NCBI GenBank assembly: GCA_019916065.1
Contig: CM034233.1
Span: 16,783,436 to 16,847,435 of the forward strand
Direction: 5' to 3'
Length of the DNA stretch: 64,000 bases
From: Vitellaria paradoxa
Lineage: Eukaryota > Streptophyta > Magnoliopsida > Ericales > Sapotaceae
Below, one piece after another: positions 48,780 through 60,765 of the stretch. The position numbers and the translations under genes were made by a program. Each line of letters begins with the position of its first letter. Position 1 is the stretch's first letter. The notes beneath the pieces are model-generated. The model saw only the letters and a program-made list of their open reading frames with translations, had not been told where the DNA came from and did no database searches.

Positions 48780-50676
48780 AACCAGTTCTCACGCAAATGT
48801 TTATGCATGGAACAGGGCCATAGACGGTGAAATAAAATCTGGGTCTTTAGACTGTGCTTTCAAGCTGTTTGATGAAATGTCTGTGCGTGATGTTGTTACA
48901 TGGAACTTGCTTATTTCTGGGTGTGGCCGCTATGGGCTTCCAATGCAAGGTCTGTGTCTCTATAATCAAATGGTTTCCCATGGAATTAAAGAGAGTGCAT
49001 CCACATTTTCATCAGTTTTGAGTATTTGTAGTGGCAGTGGGTTTTATCAAGAAGGAATCCAAGTTCACTGCAGGGTGATCTTTTTGGGATTCAGCATGAA
49101 CATATTTGTTGGAACTTCGCTAATTGACCTTTATATGCACATGGGTTGTGTTGATATTGCTTTGAAGTTGTTCAATGACTTGCCAAATCGAAATTTAGCA
49201 GCATGGAATTTGGTTTTACGGGGATTTTGTGAACTGGGCCGATCAAATGAGTTGTTGAGTTCATACCATCACATGAAATTAGAAGGTGTTGCGCCTAATG
49301 GACTTACATTTAGTTATTTGATTCGTGGGTGTGGCAGTGAGAACCTTTTCGATGAAGGAAAGCAGCTGCATGGTTGTGCAATTAAACTTGGGTGGGTAGG
49401 ATCAAATTTATTTGTCGCAAATGCTTTGGTGGATTTTTATTCTGCTTGTGGGTGCTTGATTGGTGCAAGGAAATCTTTTGAAGTAATTCCAGCTGAGGAA
49501 GTGATTTCGTGGAACTCAATTTTTTCTGCCTATGCTGAAAATGGGTCTTTGGTTGATGCTCTTGAAATTTTCACTAGGATGCAGCTATGCGGAAAGAGGC
49601 CATCAATTCGTTCATTTCTGGGGTTCTTGGGTTTATCTAGCAGGATTCAATGTCTCATTCTAGGTAGGCAAATTCACTGTTGTGTTCTGAAACTGGGTTT
49701 CGATTATAGTAGTGTCCATGTTCAATCCGCTTTGATTGATGTTTATGGGAAATGCCGAGAGATTGGCAGCTCAGTGTCATTATTTGAGGGTTTTCCTGAG
49801 AGAAATCTGGAGTGTTGCAACTCGCTAATGACATCTTTATTGCACTGTGGCATTATTGAAGATGCAGTGGAAATGTTTGGTTTAATGCTTGATGAAGGAA
49901 TTGGATTTGATGAGGTTAGTCTATCTGCAACCCTGAAAGCATTATCAGTGTCCACTTCTGGAAGCTTGGCTAGCTGCACACTGGTTCATTCTTGTGCAAT
50001 AAAATCAGGTTTTGAATCTGATATTGCAGTCTCTTGTTCACTGATCGACGCATATTCTAGATCTGGTCATATCAGAGTTTCCCAACAAGTTTTTGAGAAA
50101 CTTCCTTCACCAAATGTGATCTGTTTCACATCAATCATGAGTGGATATGCCCGGAACGGAATGGGAAGAGAATGCCTAGAAATGCTTGATGTAATGATCC
50201 AAAAGGGTCTGAAACCTGATAAAGTGACATTCTTGTCTGTGTTGACAGGGTGCAGTCATTCAGGGCTTGTCGAAGAAGGAAAATTGGTGTTTGATTCAAT
50301 GAAATCTCTCCATGGAATTGATCCAGACCAACGGCATTATTCATGTTTGGTGGATCTTCTTGGTCGAGCTGGTTTACTGGATGAAGCAGAAGAGTTGCTG
50401 AAACAAGCACCAGTGAAGAGTGATTCTGTAATGTGGAGCTCCCTACTGCGAAGCTGTAGGGTCCACAAAAATGAAATGTTGGGGCGGAGAGCAGCAAATG
50501 TTTTGATGGAGCTTGAACCAGATGATCATACAGCTTGGTTTCAAGCTTCAAACTTTTATTATGAAATAGGAGATTTTGAAACCTCAGTGCGAATTAGAGA
50601 GCTTGCAATGGCTAGGAATATGAGGAAGGAGATTGGTTATACTTCAATCGAGTTGAATGATTGCATTTACTGCTAG
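48670..50676 (+). CDS. Pentatricopeptide repeat protein, PLS class, E-type
   Basis: Intronless ORF of 668 aa, as usual for plant PPR genes. The first about 40 residues are basic and Ser/Thr-rich (QSTKLPPIALTITKFTRKF), suggesting organelle import. Then PLS repeats follow: P/L/S signatures such as RDVVTWNLLISGCGRYGL, QVHCRVIFLGF, QLHGCAIKLGW, EVISWNSIFSAYAENG, QIHCCVLKLGF, LVHSCAIKSGF, NVICFTSIMSGYARNGMG and KPDKVTFLSVLTGCSHSG. The end (SDSVMWSSLLRSCRVHKN.. to RKEIGYTSIELND) is an E/E+ type tail; there is no DYW deaminase domain. Such proteins bind organellar RNA, often for C-to-U editing with a DYW partner in trans. A second in-frame Met (residue 21) could be the start. Target unknown. Confidence 0.93.
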   Translation: MQSTKLPPIALTITKFTRKFMPMTTAATTLLLGPHYETSSHANVYAWNRAIDGEIKSGSLDCAFKLFDEMSVRDVVTWNLLISGCGRYGLPMQGLCLYNQMVSHGIKESASTFSSVLSICSGSGFYQEGIQVHCRVIFLGFSMNIFVGTSLIDLYMHMGCVDIALKLFNDLPNRNLAAWNLVLRGFCELGRSNELLSSYHHMKLEGVAPNGLTFSYLIRGCGSENLFDEGKQLHGCAIKLGWVGSNLFVANALVDFYSACGCLIGARKSFEVIPAEEVISWNSIFSAYAENGSLVDALEIFTRMQLCGKRPSIRSFLGFLGLSSRIQCLILGRQIHCCVLKLGFDYSSVHVQSALIDVYGKCREIGSSVSLFEGFPERNLECCNSLMTSLLHCGIIEDAVEMFGLMLDEGIGFDEVSLSATLKALSVSTSGSLASCTLVHSCAIKSGFESDIAVSCSLIDAYSRSGHIRVSQQVFEKLPSPNVICFTSIMSGYARNGMGRECLEMLDVMIQKGLKPDKVTFLSVLTGCSHSGLVEEGKLVFDSMKSLHGIDPDQRHYSCLVDLLGRAGLLDEAEELLKQAPVKSDSVMWSSLLRSCRVHKNEMLGRRAANVLMELEPDDHTAWFQASNFYYEIGDFETSVRIRELAMARNMRKEIGYTSIELNDCIYC

Positions 50677-51286
50677 AACCTTGTAATCATCAAAAAGGCT
50701 AAACAGACTATGCGTTGGGTGTAATTTGTAAATATAAATTGAAGGCAGACAAAATCCTGTTCTATTTTCATGCAGGCTACTCTAGAGCTGCACTCTGCAT
50801 GGATCTATGAAAGGGACCCTCTGCCTGAAGACTCACGGTAATCAACAAACAGCATATTTTTTTCGTATCCTTTTGTCCTGTTAGGTTTCACCAATCAACT
50901 AACAATTTATTATTATTATTTACTTATTTATTATTATTATTATTTTTTACTTTGCTAAACAAGAAACCTTTGAGCATTGGTTTTTCTAATAATTTTCCAT
51001 GAAGCATAATTCAAAGCCCAAATCCATGAAAACAGTTATGACTGGTGAATGTCAGTCTCTGGACCACAGGCTGAAGAGTAAAGCAAAGGCCTCCAAAGCA
51101 TTATTCTTACACTTGAAGTGTAGGCATGTAGAAAATAAATCTTCATCTACTTTCAAGCCAAGGCGTAGATCCCCACAAAGCCCTCCATTTTCAATACTAA
51201 TCTGCATATATAAATTAATACACAATGTCTTCCCTTGATTTATGTAAATCAAGCAGGATTGCCAACCTGATAGAACCAATAAAAAC
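50677..51286. promoter_or_regulatory. Intergenic region with TATA box of the polygalacturonase gene
   Basis: PPR 3' UTR followed by an (ATT)n-like run near 50906-50945. TATATAAA at 51207-51214 lies about 73 bases before the polygalacturonase ATG and is a plausible TATA box. Confidence 0.5.
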
Positions 51287-54200
51287 ATGGACAAAATCTT
51301 CTTTGTTTTCTTTGTAGTTCTGCTGATAGTGGCTCATGGAACTGCAGAAAGCAATTTATACGACAATATTACTGTTCTTGGAGAACTTGAAAACTTGGAC
51401 ATGGTGGAAGAAGATGATTTAGAACTTTTTGAGCTCCCATCATGGTTGAGTGAACGAGGTAACAAAGTTCTTGTGAATGTGGATGGCTTTGGAACTGTTG
51501 GAGATGGAGTTTCTGATGATACCCAGGTGAGCATGGTTTTATTCTTTTCTGAATCTATGTAAGCCCTGCTCAAATTTGCATAAAGCTGATTGTCATTATA
51601 TAGCTCCATAAATTATGTAAAGGCCACAGGTTCTAACTGTATTTCATGTCTACAAATGGCATAATTGAGAAAACACAATGGGCTGATCAACACCATCTTT
51701 TCCTATTTGAAGCCTCCCATATTGTTACATCAAATGTTGCCTTCGTTAAATTTTTCCCCCTTCATTTTCCTTGTGAATGTTACCAGGCCTTTGTAAATGC
51801 ATGGAAGCAAGCTTGCTCCACACCAAAATCAGTTTTATTGGTTCCTATGGGACGTCGTTACCTGGTAAATGCAACAAGATTTAAAGGGCCTTGTGCAGAC
51901 AAATTAGTTGTCCAGGTAATATCCAAAACCGTTTTTTCATTTTTCTGTTGGGGGAGGAAAGGGGTGTGTCTTGGAGTTTCTAATCTCATACAGGACTGAT
52001 ATTGCCTTGGCTGATACATTATTTTTGTTGTTGCTATAACTATGGGTACAGATTGAAGGAACAATTGTAGCACCAGATGAGCCGGAAAACTGGGATCCAA
52101 ATAATCCACGAATTTGGCTTGACTTTTATAATCTGAGTAGGGTTGTTTTCCAGGGGAGTGGAGTTATTGATGGCTCAGGCCACAAATGGTGGGCAGCATC
52201 TTGCAAAAAGAACAAATCCAATGTAATTTTTCTAAATTAACCATTATCCTAAAAGAATTTTTTTGTGCCTTTGCCTGATTTAAAATTTTTATTCTCTTGT
52301 TTCCTTGACAGCCTTGCAAAGGAGCACCAACTGTAAGGATCTTATTTTTACATTTGACATAACAAACAACTCGAGCAGGGTTACAACAGTGCACGTTAAA
52401 AGTAAAATTAAACATGGAGAGATATATATTTGTCTTTCTTGTTGGAAATAATATGAAGAGTCCATTGCAGGCATTAACTATTGATTCAAGCTCAGCTGTA
52501 AGGGTGAAAGGCCTTACCATTCAAAACAGCCAACAGATGCATTTCGTCATTTCCCGAAGTGAATCTGTGCGCTTGTCTGATCTACAAATTTCTGCTCCAG
52601 GAGACAGTCCAAACACTGATGGAATCCATATCACTCAATCAACCAATATAGTGCTCCAGAACTGTAAAATTGGAACAGGTTCCTAATTATGTGCTCTATT
52701 TTTTTTTTTTTAAATCTTTTTTCTTGACAGAGACTACATGCTTTTGAAGTTATAGGTACAACATTATGTCCATTCTTTCTCACTTTATCTGATGGTAATA
52801 AAACTTATAGCCAACTGATGATTGTCTCTAAAGTAATACAAATGCCTATTGAGGTTGAGAAAACCAGCACAAGCAGTATGGCAGAAAAGAAGAAAAGTGC
52901 TCATGCACTACAGAAATGGACAAAGCTGCTTCTGTGCAAATTATATACACCTAGAACATGCATGCTAAGAATTGACTAGTCATAAAGAAAGGTACTGACA
53001 GGTAGTATTCTGTTTAGGGGATGATTGCATCTCAATTGTCAATGCGAGCTCAAGTATCAAGATGAAGACGATCTATTGTGGCCCCGGTCATGGTATTAGG
53101 TATCATCCATTTCAAAAACTATTCCCACTTTAGTTAAGCTGTTTATCTTTGGTTGAATAATTCTACTTACTGCAATATTATGGCAACTGAAACTCAATGC
53201 GAGGCTAATAAATGAGATTGGCATTGATGAAGTGGTGAAACTTGTTAGAATTTATTAGTTCTCGTGGTTTCAAAGGGTTGAAAATTATTAGAATGTATTA
53301 GTCTTCATGGTTACAAAGCTCTTCTCTCCTCATTCTATTGGTTCATATTTCCTGTTATTCAGCATAGGAAGCCTTGGGAAGGACAACTCCACAGGCATTG
53401 TCACAAAGGTGGTTTTGGATACAGCATTCCTCAGGGAGACTACGAATGGCCTCAGGATTAAGACTTGGCAGGTAATTCTTATAATGCATTACTAACATCA
53501 GGCAACATCTAATATCATAATGACGATATTTGCCATTAAATTTCTTTTTCATTTGAGTGGTTTATAGGGAGAAATTGAAATATAAGAAAAAAAAAAGAAA
53601 CCACAAATTTGGTAATCTGATACCTGAAAGAGAACCGAATCTAAAAATCATCTTGGAAGATGCTCAAAATGAGTTTGAAAACATGTCTTTTGTGGTCATT
53701 TTCAAAGCCAGCTACTTCCATGGTTGGACCCGTATTTGGGAGTAGATATGTATTTGAGTGCATTTTTGACAATTGGGTGGATTTGTCGTGAAAATTCACC
53801 TCATCAACTGAAAACAAAATCAAGAGAACATATAAGTACCAGTCATTTTCACTAGGAAACAATTCCTTCTGATAACACATACAAACATAACATTTATAAC
53901 CATTAACTTGCTGAGAATGACAAAGATGCCTCTCTCTCTGGCTGTCTGGTCTAGGGAGGATCTGGTTATGTTCAAGCAGTACGTTTCCAGAATGTGAGGA
54001 TGGAAGATGTTTCAAATCCCATTATCATTGACCAATTCTACTGTGATTCCCCAATTGCTTGTCAGAACCAGGTAAATCCTCCATGTTTAAACCCCTAAAT
54101 CCTGAAATCTCCATTTTAGCAAAAATTGTATATCAAGTGAAACCATTAAAAAAAAAAAAAAAAGGTTAAATACCCTTCATTTGTTTTTTCAGACATCAGC

Positions 54201-54504
54201 TGTGGAAATAAGTGAAATCATGTACCGGAACATTAGTGGGACTTCAAAGAGTGAAAGAGCCATGCAATTTGCCTGCAGTGACACAGTTCCATGCAAACAC
54301 ATAGTCCTGAACAACATCAACTTAGACAGGAAGGATGGCACAGTTGAGACATACTGCAACTCCGCCACAGGCTTTGGGTACGGATATCTTAGGCCTTCGG
54401 CCGAATGCCTGACTTCCTCCGACAAGGGCTTCATTATCAAACAGGATAAAGAGGATGCCCTCGCGAAACCGAGTAAGGAGGATCTCATTCATACTGAACT
54501 TTAA
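51287..54504 (+). CDS. Polygalacturonase (glycoside hydrolase family 28)
   Basis: Nine exons in phase: 51287-51526, 51787-51915, 52052-52222, 52312-52332 (21 nt), 52471-52678, 53018-53099, 53363-53471, 53955-54071 and 54193-54504; 462 aa. The signal peptide MDKIFFVFFVVLLIVAHGTA marks a secreted wall enzyme. An acidic stretch (about residues 30-50, NLDMVEEDDLELFELPSWLS) precedes the GH28 start NVDGFGTVGDGVSDDTQ. All four family motifs are present: NTDG (235-238), GDDC (257-260), GHG (280-282) and RIK (315-317), which include the catalytic Asp residues and catalytic-site His. It hydrolyses alpha-1,4-galacturonan in pectin, as in fruit ripening, abscission or pollen. Subfamily and tissue cannot be told from sequence alone. 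Confidence 0.95.
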
Positions 54505-57500
54505 TCCGTCTACCTATAGGAGATTATACCAGACAAATTTCATTGAACAAGGATTAGTGATAGTAAAATTTATTCCTATAGAATTGAGTGAAATTAAGAG
54601 GTCTGAGCCTCTGAGGGCTCTTAAGACAAATTTCAAATGCAATAAGAGAAGTTGTATACATCAATTGTGGAATCCCAAGCTCGGGAGAACAATGTAGAGC
54701 AGTTGTATGTAATGTGCTTGAAAAGCATTATTCAATGGGATTGGCTATTATATGGTTTTATCTGTCTTCTTGATTTAAAACACAGATTCTGTTTAGTCAA
54801 GCTTTTTGGAGGCCTGTTTTGCCATTCACGGTGCCTTTGCTAAGGACTACACTGAAAGCACTGCAGGCCTACAAAATAATCTCCTTCCCTGACTACCCAC
54901 TGCAGGCCACAACACTTTGAAATTTGATCATTTTACCATTAGCAAGACTGATCAAGGCACTCACCAAATAAATAATTAGGACAAATAATGATTTATCATT
55001 TAATGAACCCAAAAATTTAATACAATCCCTTTTGACTAGTAGAATTATGAATGATATTTTCGGAAAATTGAATAACTTTCCTCTCAACTTTCAATTTTTA
55101 ACTAGATATATATAGAGTAAATAAAAAAATTTTAAAGTTTAGCCCCCTCCCCCCCCCCCCCCAAAAAAATTGAACTTAACTTTTAGTATAATATAAATAG
55201 AAATTTTGTCTTATTTAAAAAAATAATTAAGCCAAATAATAATTTATTTTTATTGATCTTTTTCATTAGTAGAATTATGAAAATAATATTCTGAAGAATG
55301 GAATAGTTGGATTTTTTTATTTTAACTATAAAAATAATATAGTTTGACTTGCAAGTAAAAATTCTAGGTGGGCCACTAGATCAAGGATCCTTTTAAAACT
55401 CAAGAGGTGGGCTTGATCATTAAATAGAATAAATTTGTGGGCTGTTTATCAGCATTTTCTTTCCCCATTATAACAATTAATATAACCGAGCAGGCTTGAA
55501 CATACATATTGCTAGGCTTTGGTTCTTTTGCTTTTAGCAAAACTTAAAAAGACCTACTCATACAATAGAATAGGTCACATATCTAACTGATGTCTTGTGC
55601 ATTCAAAACGATCAACTTTTTTTTTTTTTTAAGTACAATTTAGCACAAATGAGCCATTCCTACGGCTGTGAAATGAACCGCTGTTAGATCGTTAAAAAAT
55701 TGGTTTCACTGGTTCATTTAACGAGTTGACTTTTAACAAAAAAATAAGTTTGTTTAAACAATGTGAAGTAGCTTGTTCAGAACTCGGGTTTGTATAAAAT
55801 TTATATATATATAATTAAATAATATACATCTAAACTATGTTTATTAAATATTTTATAGTTATATCATGATATATTATTATATTATTATAGCATGCTTTTT
55901 ATTCTAAAAATGACATTACATTTTATTGAATTTTCAGTTGAATTAATTCTATTTTAGTATTTACTTTTGAAACTATCATACTGTACGATGATATTTTAAA
56001 TTTATGTGTCATATTAATATAAGTTGGTAATGAATATATAATATTTCTATGTTAGTATAGATAAATATAACATATAAATTATAATAAGTTAAAGTTATTT
56101 CTTATGACTAAAAAAACTTACTTAATTGTAATGAAAATTTTAGAAAAAGCTTAATTAAATGTATTTTATTTTTAATTATTTCACTCTTAAAAAAAAAAAA
56201 AAAAAGAACACTACTTACTGTGAGATATGATAGAGCGTAAGAAATTAAAAGTGGAATATATTTAACATTATCTGAAAATATTTAATTTCTTATAATACAA
56301 AAAAAATTACTAATAATTAAGTTGATAATGAATAATTTGGGTTAGGAACAAAGACAATGGAAGTTAAAATAGTAATAATAAGACCCATTTAACAGGTAGT
56401 TAATTTAGGCTCGGCTTGCTCATTTACTGCCATAGCTATGCCCCATACGATTAATTGAAAAATACCAAGATGCATGCAAGCACAATGCATTTCTAGCCGC
56501 TTTCATAATTGTCTTTGCTCCTAACCCACCTAGAAACCCCTTCTGGACAACACCTAGCTATCATTTTCCCCTTCTTCGGTACCATAGAAAACAAAATTCA
56601 GTAGTGCTGCGTTTTTGTCCCAACTTTGTGTCTGCAATTTCTCTTTCTTTCACTCTTTCCCAATGTCCTCCCAAACTCATTGAGGTTGAAACGCACATGC
56701 ATTCTCCTCCCCGGCCTATATATATATATATATACATATATTGTTAAGTTTATTAATATCTTTTTTTTTCCCAACAAAAAATAGCACCATATTATCTTAG
56801 ATATTATTAGAGAAATCTTAGAATTAAAGACTTTAATATTTAATGCATACCTCACTAATTTTTTATTGTGTACCCATCTCTCTCTCTCTCTAATTTTGTA
56901 TCTACAAAGTCTTTAGTTATTTTTATTTTTTTTAAAAGATTAATATAACGTACCAAACTTGCTTGTATAAGCAAAGCATCTATTAGTGTATATATATATA
57001 TATATATATCCACATACGATGAAAACCCAAACAAACTATCATAGTTAGGAGGCCACCCATGCATACATGATCTATAATAAACTAATCAGAATTCTTTAGG
57101 ACTCTTTCTTTTGGGTAGGAATTAATTTGTCTTAAAACTGCTTTCGGATCCATTGTTTGGATACGGCCAATAAACTGTCCTTTGGACAGTTGTACTGGAA
57201 CGATCTCTTCAACCTAGATTCTATCATTAATTTATTTTATTTTCGAAGCAAAAAATACATACATATATATATATATATATAAATATAAATATACACCTAC
57301 ATGAATTATTGATCCGAAAGTGATTAAAAGCAAAAGGCACCAAGGTGGGGGCTGGTGACCTTAATTTAGCTAACTTAATTGGTTTGTAGCAGGTTGTCAC
57401 TTAATGAGACACAATTAAAGTGCAACCATTGACAAAAGGAGCAAAAATGAAACATTTAGATGCCAAAAAGAGGCCTGCTTTTTAATTTGAATATCTTCTT

Positions 57501-60500
57501 GTGGGAAAATAAAAAAAAAAAAAGAAAAAAAAGATCTAACCTAGTTGCGATTGATTCTCGAGATCTTTCCTCCCCAGAAAACCAATAATAATGTTTGGGG
57601 GACTCGAGAAAATTAAAAAAAAAAAGAGGGGGGGTGGGGGACGGAATTGAAATCCCTCATCCGTGAACGTTAGGGGATGGATGATTGGACGGGTGAGGTG
57701 GATTGCCTTTTGCTGCTGGCCATGAATTCAGGGTTTTGTACCATGTGATGATATATACAGACAAATGGGTAGTGACAAATTAGGCCCAAATTTAATTAGT
57801 TGTTTGTTAATTGTTATCAAATATTTTAAATTAAAGGTCCGGTAGTCGTTGAGATCGTGCATGATATACGTACATATTCATATTAGTAAAAACAAGCCAA
57901 GCCCCTGCTGGCTGCTTCCAAACTGAAGATACTCACATGCTCAAACAGCAACCACAACACAAGACGCAGTGTTGCAGCAGCTGCTGCTCCTGCTGCAGTC
58001 AGTGATGAAATCCCACGCTTTGGAAAGCTCAAAGATGGGACATGCTAATTAATTAAAAACTATATATATTTTGTTTTTATTGTTTAGCCTCCAGTTCTAG
58101 AATGATCCGTGAACCTCTTTTTTCAGGTTTGACAAGATTTGCCAAACAAAAATAAGGTGTTTTGTTGGATAAAATTAATTAATTTTTATTAATTTTTTAT
58201 ATTTTTTTAATTAAAATTTATTACATATCACTTTTATATCAAATTTTTATATTTTAATTATATTTTTTTTTTTGCCAAACTTCTATCAACTAAACACCCT
58301 CAAAATAAATTTTTTTTAATTTTAAAATTTTTTGAAGTTTCAATTTTTTTTTTAGTAATATTTTACTTTTTTTTCATTTCCAAAACCAAACCCAAATTAA
58401 CTTATTTCTCAATCGTCATTGTGTGGGTGTGTGGAGAGAGAGAAATAAATAAAGAGAGAGGGAAACAAATACCGAAAATAAAAAAAAAAATGATTGTTTA
58501 ATCTTATTTCTTGTTCATCTTACATTACAATTAAGGTTACATTACTCGTAATGCTTTAATTGAATACATTGAGAATCACTGAATATTGTACTTCCTCTCT
58601 CTCTCTCTATATATATATATATGTAGATTAAAGTAGAAGCAAACAACGAATGCAGGTTAATTTACAGTAATAGCAAGAAGCAAGTTAAAAGAGCTAATTG
58701 CACGAAGGAAAAAGAAAACTATACATTCATACAGGTATGTTTGGCACCCAAGAAGTATAAATATAAATAGAGGATACGAGCATAATTCAGTTTTGATAAA
58801 TTTGTCTATTTTAAAAAGATAATATATTTATTTACAAAAAAAATTTACTAAAATTAATTGCGCACAAAATGTTAAAATTATTCTAGTAATTTATTCTAAC
58901 AAATCTTTTTATGTTCTTATATGATAGTAAAACGTTGCTCTTTAGAAAAAAAAAAAAAAAAAAAAGGAATACCATAGAATATATAAATCAAATTAATTAA
59001 GATAATTTTTATTAATTATGCATATAAATATGATATATATATATATATATATATAAATTAATTTATTAACTTAAAATATATAAACTGACAGAATAAAAAA
59101 TAAAATTTTTTTTATTATTTTAAAAGATTTGATCGCTCAAATTTAAATTTTATTTTAATTATATATTAAAATAAATAATTAAATACGTCTGAAAAATATG
59201 TGTATGAGATAAAAATACTGACACTCGTTTTAGAGTTTTTCGAATTGACAATGCTGCAGGGACAGATGAAAAAAAATATTAAATTAAATGAGCTAACTTT
59301 TGTCTGTCGGTCGTCAAGCCAAGTGAAAGACTGTACTTGAACTGCACATAGAAAGTAGTTATACTAACCCCAAAAACCAATTGATTTCAACTGTCTGATA
59401 TTCACCATTCTCGTCCGATCGGTTATTACAAATTTTTACTAATATTTTATTAATTATTAATTTCTTTTAATTTTTTTCACTAAAATTTGCTAAAACCTCG
59501 TTTGAAGGAGTAAAAAATAGCTAATACACACACACACTAATTTTTAATATTTTAAGTATTTTATAAAATATTAAAAATTATTAATTTTATAGAGTTTGTA
59601 GATTATTAAAACTGAGGAAACATTAACTCGTGACCACTCAAGCAGTGGCAGAGGTAAGAATTTTTCCTAGGTATAGTGTAAAATTTTTTCTAGTGTTCTA
59701 AATAAAATTTTTCTTAAGTATGAAAATTTTCCTAAGTGGATGTATAAATGTAAAAAGATAAAAGATAAGATGTTACAAAAAGTACAATAATAATCAAAAT
59801 TATATATGTCAATGTCAAATGTTTCTTATACAAATAACAGTCAAACTGACGTGACAAATTACAACAATTCTTTTCGTGGTCTTATATTTTGAAACATTTG
59901 CAACATAGCTTCATTTTCTATGGTATTGAATATTTCATTTTCACCTATTTAAAAGTTAGAAAACAACTCTAAAATATTAGAAAACAACTCCAAGAAATCT
60001 ATAAATCTAAAACAAAATAAAAATAGGCATTTATTTAAAACCTGATGAGAAATACAAAAATAAATAAATACATAAACACCACGAATAAATAAAAGAAACA
60101 GAAACTTACAGTTTACTAAACTTAGAAAGGAAAGCTGAGAGTGAGATTGGGGCCTATCAGAGAATGATGAGAAGAATTGAGACGAATAGTGAAATGGGAC
60201 TAAGAGAAGATCAATGTGATAGAAACAGGGATGTGCGAAGTCTGTATTTTTTTTTTTTAAATGGGTCAATAAAATGAATCAGATTGATAAAATGGATCAG
60301 GTTATACCTAATTTCGAGATGTTTCGGGTAGAATTTTTTTTGTCTTTTGAAATTTCAGGTGTGACGGGGGCCACTCCTCGGTTAGGTGTGGCTCTACACT
60401 ATATTGAAGAATAAATTTAAAAATTTATCAATTAAGTACCATTAATGATTAATTTATTCAATATTAATACCAAATAGAGCCCAAATTGTTGTTAAAGCCA

Positions 60501-60540
60501 GGCGGTTAATTGGTGCCAATGGAAATCTGCCAAAGGTCAA
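54505..60540. other. Gene-free stretch
   Basis: 3' UTR of the polygalacturonase gene to about 54850, then AT-rich intergenic DNA with a C-run at 55146-55160, many (TA)n runs (56716, 56990, 57265, 58612, 59035) and A-runs. A GC-richer patch at 57950-58030 contains gcagcagctgctgctcctg, with no coding assigned. A short MITE-like piece lies at 58156-58299. No gene seen. Confidence 0.5.
58156..58299. mobile_element. Short MITE-like element
   Basis: Starts ggtgttttgttggataaaa, ends caactaaacaccc; left flank TAA, right flank TCA, so the duplication is imperfect. The interior matches 17404-17545. Confidence 0.45.
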
Positions 60541-60765
60541 ATGAAGCGGAAAGGAGGCCTAATCATGCATCCATCATCCCAGAGCTTCTTTGTTCACGGG
60601 AGGGCTCAAAAGAAGTTCACGAGCGAGCATGTTGCACAAAAAGACGGCTTAGAAGGTCGTCATCATGATCTCCTTCTCTCCAAATGTCTGTATCACAACA
60701 TTGACGGACGTTCATCTCAAAGCAATTACTTAAAAGTCCACAATTCAAAGCAACGTGCGTGAAGC
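60541..60765 (+). other. Isolated 73-codon ORF, unknown
   Basis: An ORF starting MKRKGGLIMHPSSQSFFVHG and ending LKVHNSKQRA before TGA, in a patch clearly less AT-rich than its flanks. No family recognised, no neighbouring exon found. It may be a gene remnant or a non-coding transcript. Confidence 0.25.
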
